Made by a program: the position numbers and the translations under genes | In this document: piece after piece, positions 28,210 to 43,061 of the stretch | How the letters are laid out: each line of letters starts with the position of its first letter | How positions within the stretch are numbered: the stretch's first letter is position 1 | Notes under the pieces: generated by a model | Told to the model about the DNA's origin: nothing | The model's database searches: none | The model's input: only the letters and a program-made list of their open reading frames with translations | NCBI GenBank assembly: GCA_022605955.1 | Contig: JAKCOZ010000015.1 | Span: forward strand, 6,081,287 to 6,145,286 | Direction: 5' to 3' | DNA from: Rallus limicola | Lineage: Eukaryota > Chordata > Aves > Gruiformes > Rallidae | DNA length: 64,000 nucleotides

Positions 28210-29770
28210 ATTCTATTTCCAGACAGAGCAGCTTCAGGGCCATGAGACAGCCCAGAACCAACAGGCATAAAGCCAAAGCTCAGCTCTGTCAAGAGCAGTA
28301 AATGCATCTCTACACAGTACCTGAGGTGTTTTCCCTTTAGTAGCCTGGCACTGGAGGGAGGTGAATGTTGGTGAACATAACTTCTCGGCAGCTGAATCTT
28401 CTCTATAGAGTAGCTCTTCATTCCTCTAGCAAAGTATGCAGTTCAGGAATGAGCGTTCCCCCATGGCTTTGCTCTGTCAGTGCCAGGTGTGCTGGTACAG
28501 CTATTACCACCTTGGGTATTCAATTTATTTTAAGTGCTTGGCCATGTTTTCAATCCACAAGTTTAGGGAACAACATTCAGCAGGTAGAAACTTCCATGTG
28601 AAGCTAACAGTAAAGCTACACAGAACAGAGGACTTGAGATTTGTATTAGCTAAAACATACCTATGAAATTTCTGAAAGAACAGGCAGTGAAGAATCATAA
28701 CACCCTTCCAAACACCAGTTATACTTCCTAACATTTGTGAACCTCTAGAGAGGCATAAGACAAATATAAAATGCCTACATGAAGAGAAAATGGCTCAAGT
28801 CGGGTTATTAAGTTATAATAAAATACATATTTTTCAATGTGCTGACTTCCATTCCTGTCTCATCTCTATCTCAGCATCTCTCTGTGACACCACAGCTGGT
28901 CATAAGTGGAGGAACCATTTCAAAAGGACACAGAACCCTTGCAAACACTGAGACAAAGCATTAACAAAAAGAATGTGGGACTGATAAAAGGACATAATTT
29001 GTAAAGACCTATTGAGAAAGTTTGGAGCAGGTAGGCAAGGGAATTTTAACGGAAATATTCTCTGTGCAATTCAGAATCTTGAAAGGATAAAAATTGTAAT
29101 GTTTTCTGCAACTCAGAGGCCCCTAGCTAGCTTCAGATCAGTAATTTAGTCCTGAAAACAGTAGAGCTCGGAAACACAAAGCTTCTCACAAGGACTCATT
29201 CACCCGGCCAAGGAGTGCCACTGGCAGCTCTGATGTGCAGCACCACCACCTTTTGCAGAACGTTAATGACAGATTAAAAGTCAAATAAAGAAGAAACTAT
29301 ATGAAAAGCCCAGCCTCCCTTTCTGGACAGAGGATAAGCAACGCTAACACAATAGGTTTCACTGACAGCTAAAAGAAATTAAACTAAACTAAGTTCAAAC
29401 ACTTCTTTTTAGCCTCAGTGCCTTCACTGAATGTTTACAAACAAACCAGGGTGCAATGGCTCTGGGTTTCTGGGTGTCAGACACCACAAACGGGTGTATT
29501 TATTCTGGTGGCACATGTTCTCCAGTGTGCTGTAATCAGCAGATGGATGTCACCAGCAATATCTGCAGATGAACTGTGGGTATTTTTAGCCTCTAGGAAC
29601 CTACTGAACTTGGCTAAGGTAATGTCCTTCTATATGAGCTTATCAGTCTTTAGCAGTAATAATCTTACAGTAGTATTTACAACTTGTGTAGTATCATTAT
29701 ACAGACTTAGAGCACATCTTCCTACTCCTGAGGACTAAAGTTCATGTCAAGAACAAAAAGCACCAGGGAT

Positions 29771-29802
29771 ATTATATATATACATATAGAGAGAGAGAGA
29801 CA
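29771..29802. repeat. Compound (TA)n/(GA)n microsatellite
   Basis: TATATATA-rich sequence passes directly into GAGAGAGAGAGA. Confidence 0.9.
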
Positions 29803-32800
29803 GTGCAGGAGGGAAAAATATCTCTCTTTTTTCATACTGTTAGCTACATTTCTCTGTTTGATCTAAAACATATTGTAAAACCAGTAAGAATTATTTCTAG
29901 GCAAACACTGGCACTGCTTCCTGATGATGCTGAACTAAAGAGCAGTGTTAAACAATACTGCTGCTTCACATGCCTGAATTATCTTACAGTGGAAGTACAA
30001 AGTAATCACATGTATTTCTGATTCCTGCACCAAAGGTGCAGTCCATCTCGTTACACGTCTTTATTTGGCTCCATGCAGTGATCTGGCAGGGAGGGTGAAA
30101 AATGCCATTCCCTTCTGTTACTGAGTGCCCAGTAGTAGCTGCTGGTAGCCTGTGTTTACCACAGAAGGATGCGCAGTAGCAAGGCCAAAGACTCATGGAG
30201 AAGTGCTGCTGCATTTATGTGATGAGGTTCTCAACACCCTTCCTACAATTAGTGTGAGAGTTTGGGTCTGGCCTCTGAAAAGAGAAGAAAGAAGTGATCT
30301 GTGTCCCTTCTCCCAAGGCCAAGTACATCTCCTAGGCAGCTCAGTGTGAACTGCACTTATTCAAGAGCTAACAACACCAGAATTTAGGATTAAAAATGAA
30401 AGTCAGCTTGATATAGAAGAATGCGCATTAGATCACTTTGTTCTTCTTACCAATTATTACATCAGGAATGGGTGATTTTCTTTCTAAAGAAGCCTGAACT
30501 ACAAAGATTTTTTTAATGCAAATAACGGTTTAGAAATTAATTAGAATGAGAATATTGTGAATAAATTATTGCAGATGACATAATATTTTTTTTAGATGGT
30601 TAAAATTAATGGTTAAAAGAAACATATTTTCTTTTGTTTTGAAGGACTTTTGAAGTAAAACGTGGTTTTGATCCATATGAACTCGCTGCAAACTTACATG
30701 TAGCTTCAGGTACATAGGAACCCTCTGATGGCACTTGCCTCCAAGGATTTGACAGAACATAGTCATCCAATGCTGCAGCCATGAGCTGTGCCAAAGTACT
30801 TGGCTCTCCCACACCAGCCAGCTGCAGTCGGTGGCATTTGGAGTGTGCAGAGCACACATGCAGGGAGCTTGACCATACCAACTGAGAGGGTATTTTCTTA
30901 ATCTCTATGAGACAGAGAATGGGTGTTGGGGAGACAAATGGTTCAGTAGACTTCAGTTGTGATGGAGCAGTGGGGCCTTCCACTTAGAAATGAGGAGCAT
31001 TATGAAATTGTTAATTAAGTAGTGTATTCTCAGTTTCAAGCACTATCTAATAGAGCACAGCATGCCTCTGGGGATACAAAACATTGTAGCGGTGTTGGAA
31101 GGAAAGAGGCTGGAGGAAAAACACTGTTACAGAGTGGGGAGAAGAGGCAGGGCTGTTTTGAAGTTTGTGGCAACTTTTCTCTTGACAAAGCTGAAATCTG
31201 AAAATTTTCATTTGCTCTAAACAGAACTTCTGAGGGTAGAGCAAGGAGCAGCAATTCAAACGGGCCTTCAGCCCAAAAGTCCCCCATTCAGGGCAAGAGT
31301 TTTTTTCTCTGCTAAATGAAAAAGATCCATTGTGTGGGCAGGTGATGACAGTTAAATAAAAACCACAGGGGAGCATAATCTCTTCAAAGGCACTTGAAAA
31401 ACAAGAAAGCACTGGAGTAGGAGAAAAAAAATCTGTTCGAGCAGTCTCCTGTCTAGCAATGACACTGAGGAAAACTCATTCATATCAACAGTCTTGTACC
31501 TAGAGACCATACACAAACAATACTGTATTAGGGGTGTCCTTAGGTTGAACTGTGTCTAAAAAAGAAGATTGCTCGGAAGACTTTGTTTTCCCTTCATCCA
31601 CCTTTCCTCTGAATTTAGAAAAAAAAGCGCTTTGTTCCCTTTTGGTCTCAGATCACATGAAAAGTAGTGCTGACTGGCTGCATCCTTCAAGTCCCTTCCT
31701 CCCATGGGCATGTGGCAGGATAGCATTTGCTCAGATACACAGGCAGTAGCCAAGAGTTTGCTTGAGATCTCTGAGCTGTTTCCTTGGAATCAGCACCAGT
31801 ATGTTCCAGTGTTGCTCAATAATGGTGGGACCACACACGTTACGGCATTCAACTCAGTGACAGAGCTGTGGCCAAACTGAGGACTAAAAAGCCACTGTTG
31901 GCAAGGATTCTTTCAGTCAAGAATCTCTTGCTGTTTGAAAAAGTGGACCATTGAGTTGGAAGGTACCCATACATACTGCCTGACATCAAGGGAGGGCAGC
32001 TTTCTACAGGGATCAACTGAGGTATTTCTCATGATTTCAGCTCCAGGCACCTCTAGGAGCTAGAAACTTCTTGGTGGGAGAACTGTACTGTTTGATGCAT
32101 CTTATTCAAGTGTGAACAACCCTAAAACATATGTACAAATGTGATGCACATGAATAATGCAAGGAATAAGTACTTGCAGGCCACATATGTACAGAATGCC
32201 TCTTCTAGACCTGATTTAAAAGGAACTTGTGAAAATACAGTGACAGTTTTGCCCATGTGAGTTGTGGTCATCTCCACCAGGAAGAAGAGGGCTTAGGAGC
32301 AGTGTTTTTGGTGGTGAGCTGTGCTAGTAACAGGCTATAGGCTATGCAAAGGGTTTGCAAGGTCTCAGAGCTGCGGTTTGGCAGAGCAATTCTATCTGAA
32401 CACCTCTTGACCTGCCCACAGCTCTGTTCTGCTTGGTTTAGCTGTGATAGTGATTTCTCTAAATGACCAGTTATTAATGCGGAATTTGCTTTATATTTGT
32501 TATCTTTATATGCTATAGCCAGAGTTTTACAGAAACAGCAGTAACAAGCAGTAATTCTACGTAAAATGGAATTTTAAATTAAAGAAATGGAGAATTTGAG
32601 ATGGATTAACCTGGTTTTAAGGGAAACAGGGAACAAAGAAATACTATTTGTAATACATGAAAGGCACCAAATACAGTAAATTCAGACATAATGTGGAGCT
32701 GCACATCAGTGAAGAAAGGAGGACAGAAAGAAATGTAAGAACATGTCAGCATACATATAAGAAATGACCACAAACGAAACCTGGAATGAAGAAGTCATCA

Positions 32801-33119
32801 AGATCAACCCCACTTAGACTATTAATGGATCCTGAATTAGTTCATTAAGATTTCAGTTATAGTTATAGTACATTCCAAGGTATGTTTCCTACTTCCCAAG
32901 AGCAAGATTTAGATTTAGAGTGCAGCAGTTCCACTGAGCCCCTCTCACCACAGTAAAACTGCCCACCAACACCAGCACTTCTCTGAGGATCACACTGTGC
33001 TTTGTGACTCCTTCTGCAGTTCACACTGAAGTATGGTCACCACAACATGTCACCACCTGAATGACAGGGATGAAAAATTCCTTTCCTCAAAATAAGCATT
33101 GATTAATGCATATTAGTAT

Positions 33120-33436
33120 CTAAAGGGTTGGTGTCCAGAGGAAGGGCTCAGGCTTTGCTCAGTGGTGCCCAGTGACAGGACAAGGGACAACAGACACCAA
33201 CTGGAACACAGGATGTTCTGTCTGTCCATGAGGAAAACCTTCTTCACTCCATGGGTGACAGAGCACTGGAACCAGCTGCCCAGAGAGGCTGTGGAGTCTC
33301 TTCTGGAGGTATTCAAACCCGCCTGGAAGCGATCCCATGCAGCATGCTCCAAGTGGGCCTGCTTTAGCAGGGGCTTGGCCTAGCTGATCTCCAGAGATAC
33401 CTTCCAACCCCTACCTTTCTGGGACTCTATGATGTT
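33120..33436 (+). mobile_element. CR1 LINE 3' fragment
   Basis: The sequence runs 'gtgcccagtgacaggacaagggacaac', 'cttcactccatgggtgacagagcactggaaccagctgcccagagaggctgtggag' and 'ctccagagataccttccaacccctac', ending near 'gactctatgatgt'. This is the CR1 ORF2 C-terminus and short 3' UTR in plus orientation. Boundaries are approximate. Confidence 0.93.
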
Positions 33437-34475
33437 GTGAGCAGACAAAAGACCTTCCTAATGAAAAGTGAGGAGTGACTGGATTTTATTATTTCAAAAT
33501 GTGTTACACATCCCTTCAGGATTAAAGTTCAGAAGGAGTTTTGGGAGTTGTGGGGTGGAAATTTAAGGAAAGCATAGATCTTTTCAGATCAGAGTCCTCT
33601 CCAGATGGTGAGAGAATCCATTTTCCACAAAGCATGTTAAACTAGTCCCTGCAACATCATAATTTACTTGATTAATATGTCTTAAGAGCCATCTTGTTTT
33701 GCCTACCAATGAGACTAATAGCCATGTCATATGAGTCTTGCAGCTGGAACAAATTTGAGGTCTTGGGAACCAGCTGGAGTTGAAAACCAAACACTACAAA
33801 AGGTTCCTCAGAGTATATGCCTCCATTATTTTTTTCCTGGAGTTTAGAAGCAATCCAAAGGGTGAAGAATTTCCATTTCCTCATAATTCCTCCCAGCCTG
33901 CTACAGATGGTTACTATATGTGGTTGCATTCATCCCATGCTTTTGCGGGGAACAGAGAATAGTGCTTTGACCACCAGATATTTTTCTGGAATCCCAGTGA
34001 GTCATCTAATATTTCCCCCTAGTGCGTTCTGCCTTGGATCAAAGACAAGAGGCAGGAGTTGAGATGCCTGCTGAGTAAGGTATCCTAATCGGTTCCAGCC
34101 ATACATCTGGACTTCAGAATTTGTGAGATAGGAAGGTATTTTCCACAATAACATTTTGGTGCACTCTCAGAGGCACAAGATGGAAGCATAATCCATGTGC
34201 AGAGTGGGAGTGCTGTTGTAGACAATGCTAAGCATTTTTTCTATGCATCTATTCAACAGTATTTTTGTAGTAGCAACTGACTCATGTAAACCTACAACAT
34301 CACTTTACAGATTTCTATGATGGATGTCTGTCCAGTGTTTGAACAAGAAACTGTAGTAGCTTTAATACATCAGTGTGCAGCCAATTCATTGATTATCTTG
34401 GCTCTATCTTCCTCTCTGTCAAAAGCTGTCATCTAAAGTAGGCAGTAGTTTTATCCTAGTGGAGCTGCAGTGATT
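33437..34475. other. Intergenic, nothing recognised
   Basis: About 1 kb of unique-looking sequence between two CR1 fragments. No exon, RNA gene or repeat is seen. Confidence 0.75.
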
Positions 34476-34915
34476 CAGATCATAGAACACTTTGGGTTGG
34501 AAGGGACCTCAAAGATTAACTAGTTCCAACCCCCTGCCATGGGCAGGGACACTTTCACTAGACCACATTGCCCAAAGCCCCGTCTAACCTGGCCTTAAAC
34601 AGTTCCAGGGATGGGGCAACCTGTGCCTCACCAGCCTCATAGTAAATAATTTCTTCCTATCATCTAATCTGAACCCACCCTCTTTCAGCTTGAAGCCATT
34701 GTTCCTTGTTCTATCACTGGTGAACAGCCCCTCTCCCACTTACCTGTAGAACCCCTTTAAGTATAGGAAGACTGTAATTAGGTCTCCCCAGAGCTTCCTC
34801 TTCTCCAGGCTGAATAAGCCCAACTCTTGCAGCCTGTTTTTATAGGAGAGGTGCTCCAGCTCCCTGATCACCTTTATGGCCCCCGTCCTCTGGACTCGCT
34901 CCAACAGCTCTAGGT
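34476..34915 (-). mobile_element. CR1 LINE 3' fragment
   Basis: The plus strand reads the reverse complement of a CR1 3' end: ATCATAGAACACTTTGGG, then GGTTGGAAGGGACCTC and CCAACCCCCTGCCATGGGCA. On the minus strand, [28 protein letters not shown] and [18 protein letters not shown] match the CR1 ORF2 C-terminus. Several small lesions interrupt the frame. Confidence 0.93.
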
Positions 34916-37900
34916 GAGAGTGCTTTGCTATGACACACTGCATTTCATATCTGTAAAGCTGAGTAATAAGCAATACGAATATGAAACAGAAACAAATTTC
35001 TGAGGAAGGTCAAAACTACTGAGGTGCTTAAGGATGAACATTAGATATATAAGCAAGACTTCTACTTATATTAATGGGTGTTTTCTATGGGTTTCTGAGA
35101 GCAAATAGATTAGGCCATCGCTGAAGTTAAGCAGTGGCAATTAATTTTACTTACATGAATATTTTCTTTACTGCTTCTTTAAAGCACCACCCTCTTCTCA
35201 TTAAAGCACAGTCATGAGGACTTGGGATCCCACTTCTCTTCAGAAATTCTTTTGTCTTCTCTTCAGAGATTTTTTACTTGCTGGGGTTGACACTGCAAAA
35301 GTAAAAACAACCCCATGACATATTTTATGCTGAATCCGTAAAACTCCATTAAGTTCACTCTATTTGAAATGAACCTCCGGTTTGAAGTTAAAATTCATAT
35401 ACAGGAAAGCACAGAATATGTTGAAAATTCATGAACACTATTAAAATCTGATGATTTGGAACTAAAAAAAACACACAACCAGCAGCAGGATAGTTCACTC
35501 ATGCAATTTCACATAGCACATAGCAATTTTTTACATAAAATACGGAATTTAGAGACTTGATGTAAGGGTATTAATCTTCTTAAATTTGTTAAAATTAATT
35601 TATAACAGATAATGGGAGAACACAGATAGTCCAAACTTCTCAAGCCAGGTCTGACTACAGTTAGATTGTTGGTTGGGGTCTTACCCAGTTTTTTAAATCT
35701 CCCAGGGTGGAGATGCCAAAACACTGGATGACCAGTTCCAGCCTTACCCACTCTCATTGTGAAGACTGATGGCTCTCAAGTGTGTACCAGGACAGGTTTT
35801 GCCTTATATTCCACAATTTATTTAAAGCTTCCAGACATTGGGCTGGTGTTCCTAATTATACAGTCCTCACCAAAGCTATTTTGGAGTGAGTGGGTAGCTC
35901 TAGCTACCCAGCTACACAGACTGAGGCAGTATCCTACCAGAATACGGTCCATTTATACAATACATTTAAAACCAGTTTTCCCCATTACAAAGTGCATTAC
36001 CATTGCAGTCAGTGGAAACTAGACTGTAGGATGGATTTTGTGGAAAACAACCTTACAAAGCATCATCTGCCACCCACAGCTCAGGTCCCAGGGCCTCCAT
36101 TGAAAAGGAATCTTCTTTTCCTTCCCCCAGCACATGTGTTTCTGCTTCAGCTGCAACTCTTACACCAAACACACTGAACTGTCTGTATCTGCATCACATC
36201 ACTGCTCTGCACGCGAGCAGAGTGTCCAAGGAATATGCAATGAAGATGATTTTAAGTCATATGTGCCCTCAGCTTCTCTGCAAATAAGCCCACAGTGCCC
36301 TGCCTATCCTTTCTTTTTGCAATAGCCCTGGAATTAGACCAATTAAACAGGCTGTGTTTGCTTATGCTGGTATACCAGGGCAGCAAAAGCGCATGTTGTG
36401 AAAACCCCTTGTTTTCTGTTCAGTTTGCTACTCTTGCCAGCTCTGCAAAATTCAGACTCCAGAACTCTTGCTTGCTGTCTCTTGCAGTCTTGCTCATGAA
36501 GAGGCAACTCCACACAGTTCATCACAAGTATCAGAATCTGCCTGGATGCTGAAAGGAAATTCAGTTGTTTGGTTTATTTTGGTAGACGTTCAGCAGAACT
36601 GCTACCATGGAGTCAATTATCATTAAAGCCCAAGCTCCATCTAAAGTAAAATGAAGTTTCCTAAATATTTCCAAGAAAACTCAAGGTCAAGAAGGATACT
36701 GCTGATATAACTGATCTCTGAGGGATGATAAATTCCACGTGATCACAGACCATGGGCAGCCTTCTCATGGAATTTATAAAATCTACCAGCTTATGTTCAT
36801 GCTTTCGATTTTATACCAAATTATTCTATTTTTCTTGACAACCCTTTTGTTTTAGGTAGAAACCTTAATATGACAATGTGACACGTATTTAAATAAATGA
36901 CAGATTTAATTAATCCAAGACAGGTTTATGAACAGAGCAGATCACACTTCTTAGCTCTCATTATTTGATCAGTCGACTTAATCCGAAATAACAACACTAG
37001 CAGCTTCTCACTGCATCTGTCTTAATCTTTTTTTTTAATTTATTTTTTATTTTTAATCACAAGCCTTTTGTGTTTTACAACCTCTTTTACTAAGTGAATC
37101 ATAAATGCATCAAGGAGTAATTTCAAATCCTTCCTTACCAATCCTTTCTTTCACTGTTTCCATTTTGCCAGTGATTTCCTCCTTCCTCCCTAACAAAACA
37201 ACAAAACACCTCAACAAAATCCCAAACTTAGCAACAGAAATATCTGTTATCACAAATGAACATTTTTCAGAAAGTCTTCCCAAGCAGGATCCAGTAAGTG
37301 TTCTTCACCTTACAAGCCTCTGGCATGGAGCTGACATCGTTGTACATGGGGTTCTTTGCTGACTTGCCTCCCAGCAATTCAACATCGTTGCCAGCAAAGC
37401 TTAAGGACACACCAAGGTCAAAAGGAAAAAAAACCACCCAACAACAAACTCCAAACAAATAGTAGCTGTGCAGCTCTCTGTTACAAGCTTTAACTGCAGA
37501 CAAACAATTCTATAACCTGGACAACAATAAAATATATCTGGGTATTATTAGATGCAGTATGCCCCCAGGAAAACATTGCCATGAATAATTATTTAAAATG
37601 AGAAAGGCAGTGTAGATAAAGCAGAGCATGACATCATTCATCTAAATCTTTTAATAACATCAGCTCCAACTCTACCTTTTTAATCAAAACACGCTGGGGA
37701 TTAAGCTGATACACTGAAATTCTTTCTGAAAATACACTGGTTGAATATAAATCTGAATGGTTTATATGGAGAAAATATCTTAACAATGAATATTGGCAAC
37801 ATTAGATGCTAATGAAATGTGATATCATGTCACAGCTTTTACACTGCCTGGAGTTACTGGACACGCTGCTTCCAGATCTCATGTTGAAATAACAGGGTTT

Positions 37901-38409
37901 TTTTATAAAAAAAGTCTCACAAATGACAAAGCAAAATATTCAGTAAAGCTCCTGGAGATGACAGTCAGGTACAAACAGCCCTTCTTCCACTCTGGAGTTA
38001 AACTCCATGCAGCATTTTAAAGCTCTCACATTACCTCAGCTTGGAGCTCCAAGGCAAATGACAGATCAAATGTGTGAACCAAGTGGCTGGCAATCACATG
38101 TGCTTGCACCTCTGCTGTTCCTCATGCACACATGTCCAAACACAGTGGTCTCCTTCTAAATCCTGAAATTATACAAAAACACCAGTAAAGAATTAAATAC
38201 CATTGTATTTTCCCCTGTAGGAATTCCCAGATCAAGTGGTTCCCATCACTGAGAATCTCCTGGTGTCAACTGGGTTTCAGAAATCAGTCTATAGGGAAAA
38301 GCTGTGAGTGAGGGAAAGGGGAAAATGGCTTGGCAGTGACCTCTGGCTAGTTCCTGTCCAGTCTTCCAGCACCGAAGCTGGTAGGGCTGCCTCAATGACA
38401 TCCAGATTT
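34916..38409. other. Intergenic, nothing recognised
   Basis: AT-rich sequence with a T-rich run at about 37027-37057. No exon or element is supported. Confidence 0.75.
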
Positions 38410-38502
38410 AGAATCATAGAACGGTTATGGCTGGAAGGGATCTTAAAGATCATCAATTTCCAACCCCGTGCCATAGGCAAGGACACCTCTCACTAGGCCA
38501 GA
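38410..38502 (-). mobile_element. CR1 LINE 3'-terminal stub
   Basis: Only about 90 bases: AGAATCATAGAACGGTTATG, GGCTGGAAGGGATCTTAAAG and CAACCCCGTGCCATAGGCA, the reverse complement of the extreme 3' end of a CR1 element. Confidence 0.88.
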
Positions 38503-41500
38503 CATTTCTTCAGGTATGTCTTGAGGTAGGAGGACCTGATTCTCAGCAAATGCATTTAAAAAATGAATCAATTTCCAAGCAGCACTGTATGGGCCCTGCT
38601 TCATGGACCACACTGCCTCCACTGCCTGTTGGTAGGAATCCATTTTACACCTGTTTCTTCAGAGTTTTTCATACTCTGTGAGGTCACAAGCCAAGTTAAA
38701 TCTGGTGTTTCGGTTTGCAGCTGTAGGAAAAAGTTGTAAGTAGGTGGAGTTATTTGCTGTGAGTCTGTTTTAGATGGTGTCAGATGTGATTATACAAAGT
38801 CACCTGATGATAAAAAACCCTGAGACAGGTATCTTCCCTGTTTTTTCTCCTAAAAAGCAGTAAGATATGCTGTTTCCTCTGCCCAGAGGATCTGGAAGAG
38901 TGACATGCCATCCCTCTTCTTGAGTCTTAACACAAACCAGAATACATCGATGAAGATAATTTCATGAAAGCCAGACCTTGAGACCAGACTCTTACTACGG
39001 GACTTTGTTAACAAGCTCTGTCTCTTCTAATTTCTGCAGCCATTAAAAGGACTCGTTCCAAAGTACATCATCCCACTTTTGATGCAAGGGATCTTCTTCC
39101 CTCATTACCTCAATTCATTCCAGACTTTGCAGAGTTCAGTCCAAGCAACTTAACCTTTTGTATTCCAGCCACCAAAATGTCCCTCAGTGTATTTTTGGGG
39201 ATCCGAGATTTTTATGATTTTCAGATGACCAGACTCCTTTGCTGCAATAATACATCAGCTGGGTTCTTCCTGCTTGGTGAGAAAGGCAGAAAGGACACTT
39301 GTTTGGGGAAAGAAATGCCAAAGAAAATAACCTCAGCAAAAGATTTCCTGACTCATTTCTAAAAGGAGCAACTGAAATAAGGGCCATATATATTCATGCT
39401 CCCTCCTCTTCCCTGCTGTTATTTCTCTGCACAGGTTGTTCACCTCCAGTTGCTAAGCAACATGCTCCTCTCACATGCCTTACATCCTAGTGCACAGAAA
39501 AAAATAAGGTGCTGCAGGGGCAAAATTACGCTGACAAGGAGGGAGCATAAACTTTTTCTCTCCTCCCTCCCTTTCTCCCATGCTCAATGTCTTTCACACC
39601 ACATTAAATCTCATCTCACCGTTCTCCACTAACGCAAGCAGCACAGTCCTCGGTTAACCGGAGCACACTCCCAGGATGACTATTAAAACAAAAGCAGAAG
39701 AAAGGAGATCAGTTCATGAACCATATTATTTTCTGCTGAAAAGTATTAAGATTTCCTCTGAACAAACAGCAAGGCTCCCGAAGGACTGTTGCTGTTAGCA
39801 ATGGTTAAATCCTGCACATGCCACAGTAATCTAGGCCAGGTTACAAACACAGAACATTATGCATTCCGCAGCAATGTAAAATCCATTTTCTTTACCTTTC
39901 TTATTATCAAAGGCTTTAAAATTTAACCATAAAGCATAACTCCTCCAGGCTGCAATTTATTTCTAATGCAAGGTCTCAGTGCTGCCTGAGCACCTTTTTT
40001 CTTCTGTTATCCACCCACACAGACTACGAACATTTTAAAGAAATAATAATAAACTAAGAAAAAATAAAACCACTTAAGCTATTCAGCACATTTGAGAAGC
40101 TAACAGCTCTATACACTGTGCTATTCCCATGCAACCCAGCTGTGTGAGGGGAATCTCACAGGACTTAATTTTGAAAAAAACCCCTAACTTTACTACTTCA
40201 TATGCAGAGATACATTTGTTTAGAGCAAGAGAACCCACACCTCAAATAGATGAACTGCAACATTCTGCTTGATATTGATTCTCACTGGTTTTGGTCTGCA
40301 GGTTCCTCCCAACCCTCCCCATTTCCCGTGAACACCACAGCGTGAAGCTTCCATTAACATACTGTAACATGCAATCCAAAGTTAGCTAATAGGAACGAAA
40401 AGATGTTCAAATCTTCTGAAAATTCAAGACTGAGTCACTCACAATGGAACAAAACACTCTGTGTGTCTAAATTAGTTTCTGAAGAAACAGAAGACAGTAC
40501 AGCACAGCCATGGCAGTTGATATACCAACGGGCATATGTGATACTACAACAAGTAGACACAAGTAGTAATGCACAATTCAAATCAAAAGATATATCCCAC
40601 ACTCTGAGCCTTTCCCTATAGTCCTGCATTACCATGGTACCCTTTGCCCCTTCCTACAAATAATTGTGAGCTCTCTCCATTCCTGAAGTAAGGAAAGACC
40701 CTTAAAAACGGTGAAGGGATAGGATATATCTCCAGGGTCATCAGCACATATCATCTACTCTGTAAAATGTGAAAAATCAGCAAGGACCTGCGAGTCCCTG
40801 CACCTGCATAGGGATCCTACAGTCCACGTGGGCTGAAGTCCATGTGAAACCTCAATTTGTCTCACGAGGTCTTCTTCAGACCAAAGTTCCTCAGAAAGAA
40901 GCCCCAAGGAGGTATCATATCCTCCCACTGTGTGCATGTACTATCTGCCACATAAATCTGGAATGGATTTACAGTTCATGAGACTTTTAACTATCACTGT
41001 GCTCCAAGAGACTTCAGTTACACTATCCATAATCATTCCTCTATGACAAGGCACGTTTATATCTTGTAACATGGCGGCACCATCACACTGAAACAGGGTA
41101 AATATAACCTTGCATTGACTCACAGTCTGTTTTTAAAATAAAAATCAAATCTAAGAAACAGGAAATAAACTAGAAAATGCACAACTGAGACTGAATCATT
41201 GCAGACACTTGATTTTCTATGTAATACGAGCAATGGGGGGAAACATGATTGGAAAAAGATTTAGGGTGTTTTGCCCACAGTCATAAAAGCAATATATTTT
41301 GTTCTGGATAGCAGTCTCAGCCTGCTGGCCCAGAGAAACATTTAGCTATATAGTAGTCATTGTTCTTCAGTACAACACTATTCTGTTTCACCTGCTCATT
41401 CAGTGAGAGAGTAACATAAATCTCACCTAAGAGAACAGAAATAGGCATTCAATTCTGACAGTCTAGTGGTTGAAATTGATGTTTGCAGGAAAAATGTGTT

Positions 41501-43061
41501 TTCACAGCCAGCCTTTCCGAATAGGAGTGCAATTTGTTGTGCACTCTTGTTAGAATGCTCTTTGAAAGCCTCAAAAGAGCTTGGTGGAAAAGCAAGACTC
41601 TTAGAGCTAATTTAAGGTGATTAGAGGATTAGTGGGTTTTAGCATGAGAGAACAGTGAAACACAAAAAGCAGATTTTGAGGGAACCAACATGCATCTTAA
41701 AACTATCACCCAAAAAAGCATAACAAAAACTTAAAATCTTTCTGAACTCTTCTATAAATTCTTTGAGACCTGTTCCTCACGCAGACCTCTCCTTAGCAAT
41801 GACAAAAACTTAGCAGGGAAAACAACTGCTCGCTGCTGAATTCCTCAGGTAAAGCCACTCCTATAGCATTTGACCTTTACAAGACTTTTCTATACAGGTA
41901 CATCTTCTGTAAGAACCACGTCAGAAATAAATTATCCAAAAGGAGACAAGCAGGTCTGCTGACATATTCCACTTCACAAGACAGTCATTTTACAGTCAAA
42001 AAAAGGTCAAATCAGAAGATGTCTTCTAAGGTGCGTTTCAAACCAAAAAACATCTCCCTTGGTCAACAAACAGGCAGTATTGATTGAGGCACAGAAACTA
42101 TGTAGAAGAAAAACCCTTGGGAAAACAAAATCTGCTAATAATCAACACAAGGTCCAAGCATTAATATGTTTTCCTTTCAAGAGAGCATTTTAACTTAGAG
42201 CTTTCCTTGTCCCAGTGAGAGGGGTCACAGCCCAGTTGAGGGTGGGCGATAGTGGTATGGTATCTAACAGGGACTGGTTGCCCCTTCATTCACTGGTGAC
42301 ACTTTACTTAATACCAGCTATTAATACATGATGGCATTTTCTACCAAGGGTGTCATAAAAAGGTCAGATTCCATTACTGCAATTCGTATATATGAGGACA
42401 GGCTCAACCCTTAAGCAACACTAACATCCCACTACTTCCAGCCAGCTACTCCAAGTACAGTTTCATTCTGCCAAGTACTGAGTACAGGGAGATTGACGTA
42501 CCCAACCTCGCAGGTCTGAAATCAGCGGCAAGATGGAGGCACTGAGAGCATCCAGCCTCCACAAGTCAGTCCCAGGCAAGATTCTTTTGACAGCATTTTA
42601 GTCTTTCTTTAATCACTTTTCCTGTAAATGAACATTTGTAGCTACAGTACCTCTTGTACATCCAGAGTAGGTCCTGATGGTCCGTGTATCAGTGTCAGGC
42701 AAACCGTTCTTCAGGACTGCTACTTACAATAGTCTCTTCTTCTGTAAAGAATTGCTGAGTTGCTCCAGATCTTGTTTGTTACATTGATCAGAAAATTGTT
42801 TAGATTACTAATTCCCAGCCTAAAGGGAACTGTGTACTCTGGGGTTTATTCACCTTGTTTACTCTGAGTTGTTCCCTGGTCAGTTAATACCCCACGGTAT
42901 TAGTCTTGTGCCCACAGTAAAATGCAACTTTTGAAACAGCAACATGAAATACTCAAAAGTGGTTGAAATAAATAGTTTTTTATGACTCTTATCCATACTG
43001 AGTCTAACAAAACATAACTGATAATGAGTACCAAGTACACCTTAATATGCAAATCAGAGAA
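38503..43061. other. Intergenic, nothing recognised
   Basis: 4.5 kb with no supported exon, RNA gene or repeat family. Confidence 0.75.

Larger units (their letters stand above)
23269..33119. other. Intergenic, no gene recognised
   Basis: A long AT-moderate stretch with no supported exon. Noted within it are an alternating purine-pyrimidine run (24296-24319), a possible LTR terminus (25493-25520), a CpG-dense patch (28093-28209) and a TA/GA microsatellite (29771-29802). Open frames up to 142 codons (26509-26937) have no recognisable family. Confidence 0.75.
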